NCBI RefSeq assembly: GCF_900243075.1
Contig: NZ_OEZH01000102.1
Coordinates: 1 to 58,557, forward strand
Direction: 5' to 3'
Source of the DNA: Clostridioides difficile
GTDB taxonomy: Bacteria > Bacillota > Clostridia > Peptostreptococcales > Peptostreptococcaceae
Length of the DNA: 58,557 nucleotides
Position 1 is the stretch's first letter, and each line of letters begins with the position of its first letter. Positions 54,287 to 58,557 of the stretch are shown in pieces. Made by a program: the position numbers and the translations under genes. The notes below the pieces were generated by a model. The model worked only from the letters and a program-made list of their open reading frames with translations. It searched no databases and was not told the origin of the DNA.

Positions 54287-55561
54287 ATGGTAAAGTTAAA
54301 AGTACCGTATTCAAAACAAGGAATGATTTTAGAAATACCTGAGAAACGTTTTCTTGGTGTTTTGGAGGCAAAATCGGATAATTATATAGAAAATAAGACT
54401 CAAGAAGAAATAGTTGAAGAATCTATGAATAATCCTATAGGCTCTAATTCACTGGAAGAACTAGTTAAGGGGAAAAAGAATGTAGTCATAATTACGAGTG
54501 ACCATACAAGACCTGTACCAAGTAAAATAACTATGCCAATTATATTAAGACGAATTAGGAAGGTTAATCCAGAAATTGATGTTAAGATTATAGTGGCAAC
54601 TGGATTTCATAGGGCAAGTACAAGGGAAGAACTAGTTTATAAAATGGGAGAAGAAATAGTAGATAATGAAGATATAGTTATGCATGTATCTACCGATGAT
54701 GAATCTATGTGTAAGGTAGGAGTATTACCTTCAGGTGGAGATTTATATATAAACAAACTAGCATATGAGGCAGAACTTTTAATAGCAGAGGGTTTTATAG
54801 AACCTCATTTCTTTGCAGGTTTTTCAGGTGGGAGAAAAAGTGTACTTCCAGGAATAGCATCTGCAAAGACTATAATGTATAACCATTGTAGTGACTTTAT
54901 AGATAGTGATAATTCAAGGACTGGAAAATTAAATAATAATCCTATTCATGAAGATATGGTATACGCTGCTAAAGTTGCAAAGTTAGCATTCATATTGAAC
55001 GTTGTAATAGATAAAGATAAAAAAATAATTGCATCTTTTGCTGGTGATGTCGAAAAAGCACATACTAAAGGGTGTAGATTTGTAACAGAGTTATCAAAAG
55101 TAAATTCTATAAAATCAGATATTGTTGTAACTACAAATGGTGGATATCCACTAGACCAAAATATTTATCAAGCAGTTAAGGGAATGACAGCAGCAGAGGC
55201 TACCTGTAGAGATGGTGGAGTAATAATAATGATTGCAGCGTGTAATGATGGTCATGGTGGTCAATCTTTTTATGAAAATGTAGCAAATGCAGATTCACCA
55301 AAACAACTTTTAGATAAAATTAGAAGTATTGGCAGATGTGATACAATTCCAGACCAATGGGAATTTCAGATATTAGCAAGAATACTATCTAAATATACTG
55401 TCATAATGGTAACAGATAAATGTAATCCTGAAATGATAAAGAAGATGCATATGAAACATGCATTTAATTTTAAAGAAGCATTAGAAATAGCAACTAGTAT
55501 AGTTGGTAAGGAGAGCAAAGTAGTAGTTATACCTGATGGAGTGTCAGTTATAGTTAAATAA
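54287..55561 (+). CDS. larA: Lactate racemase LarA (nickel-pincer enzyme)
   Basis: 424 aa. His108 (ATGFHRAS), His174 (IEPHFFAGFSGG), Lys184 (GGRKSVLPG) and His200 (MYNHCS) occur at the same residue numbers as I recall for Lactobacillus plantarum LarA, where Lys184 carries the nickel-pincer nucleotide and His108 and His174 are the acid/base pair. SDHTRPVPSKITMP is also characteristic. It interconverts D- and L-lactate. The cofactor-making genes larB, larC and larE are not in the window. First gene of the lactate operon. Confidence 0.93.
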   Translation: MVKLKVPYSKQGMILEIPEKRFLGVLEAKSDNYIENKTQEEIVEESMNNPIGSNSLEELVKGKKNVVIITSDHTRPVPSKITMPIILRRIRKVNPEIDVKIIVATGFHRASTREELVYKMGEEIVDNEDIVMHVSTDDESMCKVGVLPSGGDLYINKLAYEAELLIAEGFIEPHFFAGFSGGRKSVLPGIASAKTIMYNHCSDFIDSDNSRTGKLNNNPIHEDMVYAAKVAKLAFILNVVIDKDKKIIASFAGDVEKAHTKGCRFVTELSKVNSIKSDIVVTTNGGYPLDQNIYQAVKGMTAAEATCRDGGVIIMIAACNDGHGGQSFYENVANADSPKQLLDKIRSIGRCDTIPDQWEFQILARILSKYTVIMVTDKCNPEMIKKMHMKHAFNFKEALEIATSIVGKESKVVVIPDGVSVIVK

Positions 55562-55577
55562 AAAAGGAGTGTACTTT

Positions 55578-56366
55578 ATGGAAATTTTGACATGTATTAA
55601 GCAAGTACCAGGAACAACTTCAGTAGAAGTTGATGAAACTACAGGAGTATTAAAGAGAGATGGAGTAGATTCAAAAATGAATCCTTATGACTTATATGCT
55701 TTAGAAACAGCACTTAGAATAAAACAGGAGAAAAGTGCTAATCTAAAAGTACTTAGTATGGGTCCTCCTCAAGCAAAGAAAGTAATTGAAGAAAGTTTTA
55801 TGATGGGAGTTGATGAAGGCGCTTTAATAAGTGATAGGAGATTTGGAGGTGCAGATGTATTAGCTACTTCTTATACCATATCACAAGGTATTAAGAAGAT
55901 GGGTAAGGTAGATTTAATAATTTGTGGGAAACAAACTACTGATGGTGATACAGCACAGGTTGGACCTGAAATAGCTGAGTTTTTAGAGATACCTCATGTT
56001 ACTAATGTTACAAAATTAATTGATGTTAAAGATGAAAGTATAGTTGTTGAAATAGATATGCCAAATGATTTACAAGTATGTGAGATTGAATATCCATGTT
56101 TAATAACTGTAGAAAAAGACATTTTTCAACCAAGACTACCCTCATTTAAATTAAAATTAGATACTAGAGAGAGAAAAATACCTGTATATAGCTTAGATGA
56201 CTTTGAAGATAAAGATGAAAATAACTATGGTCTTAATGGTTCTCCTACTCAAGTTGTAAGAATATTTCCTCCAAAGCCAAATACAGATAAAAATATTGTA
56301 AGAGGAAATGCAGATGAATTAAGTTCTGCGCTTGTAAATAAATTAGAGGAATTAAAATTAGTCTAA
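55578..56366 (+). CDS. etfB: Electron-transfer flavoprotein beta subunit (LctB)
   Basis: 262 aa from the ATG at 55578; a 3-codon upstream extension at 55569 begins in the SD (AAAAAGGAG). The N-terminal CIKQVPGTTSVEVDETTGVLKR, the NPYDLYALETALRI block and the GKQTTDGDTAQVGPEIAE segment are typical of EtfB. It binds the bifurcating FAD at the interface with EtfA. In Acetobacterium woodii the homologous LctBC with LctD oxidises lactate with NAD, driven by reduced ferredoxin. Confidence 0.94.
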   Translation: MEILTCIKQVPGTTSVEVDETTGVLKRDGVDSKMNPYDLYALETALRIKQEKSANLKVLSMGPPQAKKVIEESFMMGVDEGALISDRRFGGADVLATSYTISQGIKKMGKVDLIICGKQTTDGDTAQVGPEIAEFLEIPHVTNVTKLIDVKDESIVVEIDMPNDLQVCEIEYPCLITVEKDIFQPRLPSFKLKLDTRERKIPVYSLDDFEDKDENNYGLNGSPTQVVRIFPPKPNTDKNIVRGNADELSSALVNKLEELKLV

Positions 56367-56379
56367 GGAGGAGTTATAA

Positions 56380-57600
56380 ATGTCAAAAATAGTTGTAAAT
56401 CAAGATAAAATAACTGATTTAAAGGGAGTCTTAGAAATATGTCCTTTTGGGGCTATAGAAGAAAAGTCAGGTGTAGTAGAAATAAGTGCTGGCTGTAAGA
56501 TGTGTAAGTTGTGTGTCAAAAGTGGACCAAAGGGTGCATTTGAATTTATAGAAAGTAGTAAAGCACAAATAAATAAAGATGAATGGAGGGGGATTACAGT
56601 ATATGTTGAACATCACAATGGGAATATACATCCTGTAACGTATGAGCTTATAGGTAAAGCTCGTGAGATGGCATCAAAAATAAAGCAACCTGTGTATTGT
56701 GTGTTTGTGGGAAAAGACATAAAAGATAAGTGTAATAATTTGATTTCTTATGGTGTAGATGAAGTATTCATATATGATGAAGATGAATTTAAAGATTTTA
56801 GGATAGAACCATATGCAAAGGCAATAGAAAACTTTATAAATAAAGTAAAGCCAACGATAATGTTAGTTGGTGGAACTACACTGGGTAGGTCATTAGCTCC
56901 AAGACTTGCTGCTAGATTTAGAACAGGTCTTACAGCAGATTGTACAATACTTGATATTCAATCAAATACTGATTTAGACCAAATAAGACCAGCATTTGGT
57001 GGAAATATAATGGCTCATATAAATACACCTAATAATAGACCACAATTTGCAACTGTAAGATATAAAATATTTTCAGCACCAGAAAAAGTAAAGAATACCA
57101 CAGGAAAGGTAACCTTATGTAAAATAGAAAAAAAAGAATTAAACTCTAAGATTAAAGTATTGAGTGTAAAGGAAAAAAATAAAGAAATTGGTCTTGAAGA
57201 AGCTGAAGTAATAGTAGTTGCAAGTAGAGCAATAAAAAAACAAGAAGATATGGAAATGATATATAAATTAGCTGATAAGTTGAATGCTCAAGTGGCAGGA
57301 ACAAGACCTGTAATAGAAGCAGGGTGGATAGATGCTAAAAAACAAATAGGTCTTAGTGGTAGAACTGTAAAACCTAAACTTATAATAACCTGTGGTGTAT
57401 CTGGAGCTGTTCAATTTGTTGCAGGTATGCAAGGTGCTGACTACATAGTAGCCATAAATAAAGATGATAAGGCACCTATACTTGATGTAGCACATTTAGC
57501 TTTAATAGGTGATATTTATGATATTATTCCTAAATTGATTGAAAAGATAGAAAATAAAAAAGATGATAATCAAATGTATATGGCATCAGCAGCTAAATAG
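56380..57600 (+). CDS. etfA: Electron-transfer flavoprotein alpha subunit with ferredoxin domain (LctC)
   Basis: 406 aa. The N-terminal 65 residues are a ferredoxin-like insert (CPFGAIEE, then [14 protein letters not shown]), which is absent from simple EtfA and marks the lactate/caffeyl-CoA type. The FAD-binding C-terminus reads [29 protein letters not shown] and [14 protein letters not shown]. It passes electrons between FAD and LctD. Gene spacing of 13 nt to etfB. Confidence 0.94.
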   Translation: MSKIVVNQDKITDLKGVLEICPFGAIEEKSGVVEISAGCKMCKLCVKSGPKGAFEFIESSKAQINKDEWRGITVYVEHHNGNIHPVTYELIGKAREMASKIKQPVYCVFVGKDIKDKCNNLISYGVDEVFIYDEDEFKDFRIEPYAKAIENFINKVKPTIMLVGGTTLGRSLAPRLAARFRTGLTADCTILDIQSNTDLDQIRPAFGGNIMAHINTPNNRPQFATVRYKIFSAPEKVKNTTGKVTLCKIEKKELNSKIKVLSVKEKNKEIGLEEAEVIVVASRAIKKQEDMEMIYKLADKLNAQVAGTRPVIEAGWIDAKKQIGLSGRTVKPKLIITCGVSGAVQFVAGMQGADYIVAINKDDKAPILDVAHLALIGDIYDIIPKLIEKIENKKDDNQMYMASAAK

Positions 57601-57610
57601 GGGGATAGAA

Positions 57611-58465
57611 ATGTATAAATTAATCGATAAAAAAGATATAGATTTTTTAATAGATACTTGTGGAGAAGAAAATGTAGTAGTTGGAAGTGATATAAATGAA
57701 GATTTTTCACATGATGAGCTTGGAGGTATTGAAAAATATCCTGAAGTTTTAGTAAATGTACTTGAAACTGAACAAGTATCTAAAATAATGAAATACGCAT
57801 ATAAAAATAATATACCAGTTACACCAAGAGGTCAAGGAACTGGTCTTGTAGGTGCTGCTGTTGCCATAAATGGTGGAATAATGATTAATCTGTGTAAAAT
57901 GAATAAAATACTTGAAGTTGATTATGAAAATTTAACATTGACAGTAGAACCAGGTGTTTTGTTGATGACAATAGGTCAATATGTTCAAGATAGAGATTTA
58001 TTTTATCCACCTGACCCAGGTGAGAAAAGTGCTACAATTGCAGGTAATATAAATACTAACGCAGGTGGTATGAGAGCAGTAAGATATGGCGTTACAAGAG
58101 ACTATGTAAGAGGTCTTGAAGTTGTACTACCAAATGGAGAAATTATAAATGTAGGTGGAAAGGTAGTTAAAAATAGTTCTGGATATAGTATAAAGGACCT
58201 ATTAGTAGGTTCAGAAGGGACTTTAGGGATAGTTACTAAAGCTATATTAAAATTGCTTCCACTACCAAAGAAAAGTATAAGTCTACTTATACCATTTCCA
58301 AACTTATCAATGGCAATAGAAACTGTTCCTAAAATAATAAAATCAAAATCAATACCAACAGCTATAGAATTTATGGAAAGAGATGTAATACTGGCAGCAG
58401 AAGAGTTTTTAGGTAAAAAATTTCCAGATAATACATCAGATGCTTATCTTTTACTTACATTTGAT
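57611..58465 (+). pseudogene. lctD: FAD-binding lactate dehydrogenase (LctD), interrupted after codon 285
   Basis: Starts at the ATG at 57611 (SD GGGGAT); an upstream in-frame start at 57563 lies inside etfA. The FAD-binding_4 domain is intact: [38 protein letters not shown] and [24 protein letters not shown]. At 58461-58465 the frame reaches TTGAT and then enters another IStron-type element, which gives TAA at once. Homologues are about 460 aa, so the substrate domain lies beyond the element. Without splicing the operon lacks a functional dehydrogenase; if the element is a self-splicing IStron the message may be repaired. Confidence 0.85.
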
Positions 58466-58557
58466 TAAAAAATAGCTACGCACACTCGTGACTTTAGTCA
58501 TGAGTTAGTAGCTAAATTAGTCAGCATATAGGGAAACTTATATGTAGAGATAGGATA
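58466..58557 (+). mobile_element. Left end of a second IStron/IS605-type element
   Basis: Begins directly after TTGAT with TAAAAAATAGCTACGC. A hairpin (CTCGTGAC-ttta-GTCATGAG) at 58485-58504, 19 nt from the boundary, is the expected left-end TnpA recognition hairpin and has the same stem core and loop as the right-end hairpin at 929-948. The remaining sequence, with AGGGAAACTTATATG, would be the beginning of the group I intron; it is cut by the window end. Confidence 0.75.

Overview
This is AT-rich Firmicutes chromosome that I read as Clostridioides difficile or a very close relative. The basis is gene content and order: polA-coaE, rnfCDGEAB, maf-radC-mreBCD-PBP2-minCDE-rodA-mgsA, a flavodiiron gene, the radical SAM/DUF2344/rng/rplU/prp/rpmA/obg block, hom behind a SAM riboswitch, a recV-type recombinase, ylbJ, and a larA-etfB-etfA-lctD lactate operon. 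Species and locus identifications rest on memory of that gene order, not on a search.

Layout. (1) 1-1634: the 3' part of an IS605/IStron-type element (tnpB, omegaRNA-like right end) inserted in a glycyl-radical-enzyme activase gene. (2) 1654-8366: accessory and regulatory genes: XRE-cupin regulator, metallophosphoesterase, a PqqD/SPASM-like protein without cluster cysteines, a 45-codon hydrophobic ORF, a zinc-ribbon protein, nitroreductase, AraC-type regulator, and a small HTH plus membrane-protein pair. Two copies of an undescribed-looking structured RNA lie here (4603-4767 and 5146-5330). Their stems differ by compensatory changes, they share a C-rich loop, and each has its own terminator. 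(3) 8506-14706: tRNA-Leu(CAA), polA, coaE, lytic transglycosylase, peptide-binding lipoprotein and a copper chaperone behind a CsoR-like palindrome. (4) 14804-18517: an unknown protein, a VOC protein, an SH3b/NlpC-P60 endopeptidase and a SPOR-like membrane protein. (5) 18647-23916: the Rnf operon. (6) 24042-34496: maf, radC, cell-shape and division genes, mgsA. (7) about 34500-41135: accessory island with a Tn554-like transposon (TnpA and TnpB tyrosine recombinases plus TnpC) carrying a 526-aa protein with a PD-(D/E)XK-like nuclease signature, next to an orphan 147-aa ORF. (8) 41162-49612: flavodiiron protein, then the RNase G-ribosomal protein-Obg block. (9) 49703-51191: SAM-I riboswitch and homoserine dehydrogenase. 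(10) 51238-53331: recombinase and YlbJ on the minus strand. (11) 53456-58465: lactate operon, its last gene interrupted after codon 285 by the left end of a second IStron-type element.

How it fits together. LarA interconverts lactate enantiomers. EtfB/EtfA/LctD oxidise lactate with electron bifurcation and consume reduced ferredoxin. Rnf couples ferredoxin and NAD to an ion gradient. The MreBCD-PBP2-RodA and Min blocks build and divide the rod. The most interesting parts are the paired RNAs, the nuclease cargo, and the two self-splicing-type elements sitting inside metabolic genes at both ends of the window.
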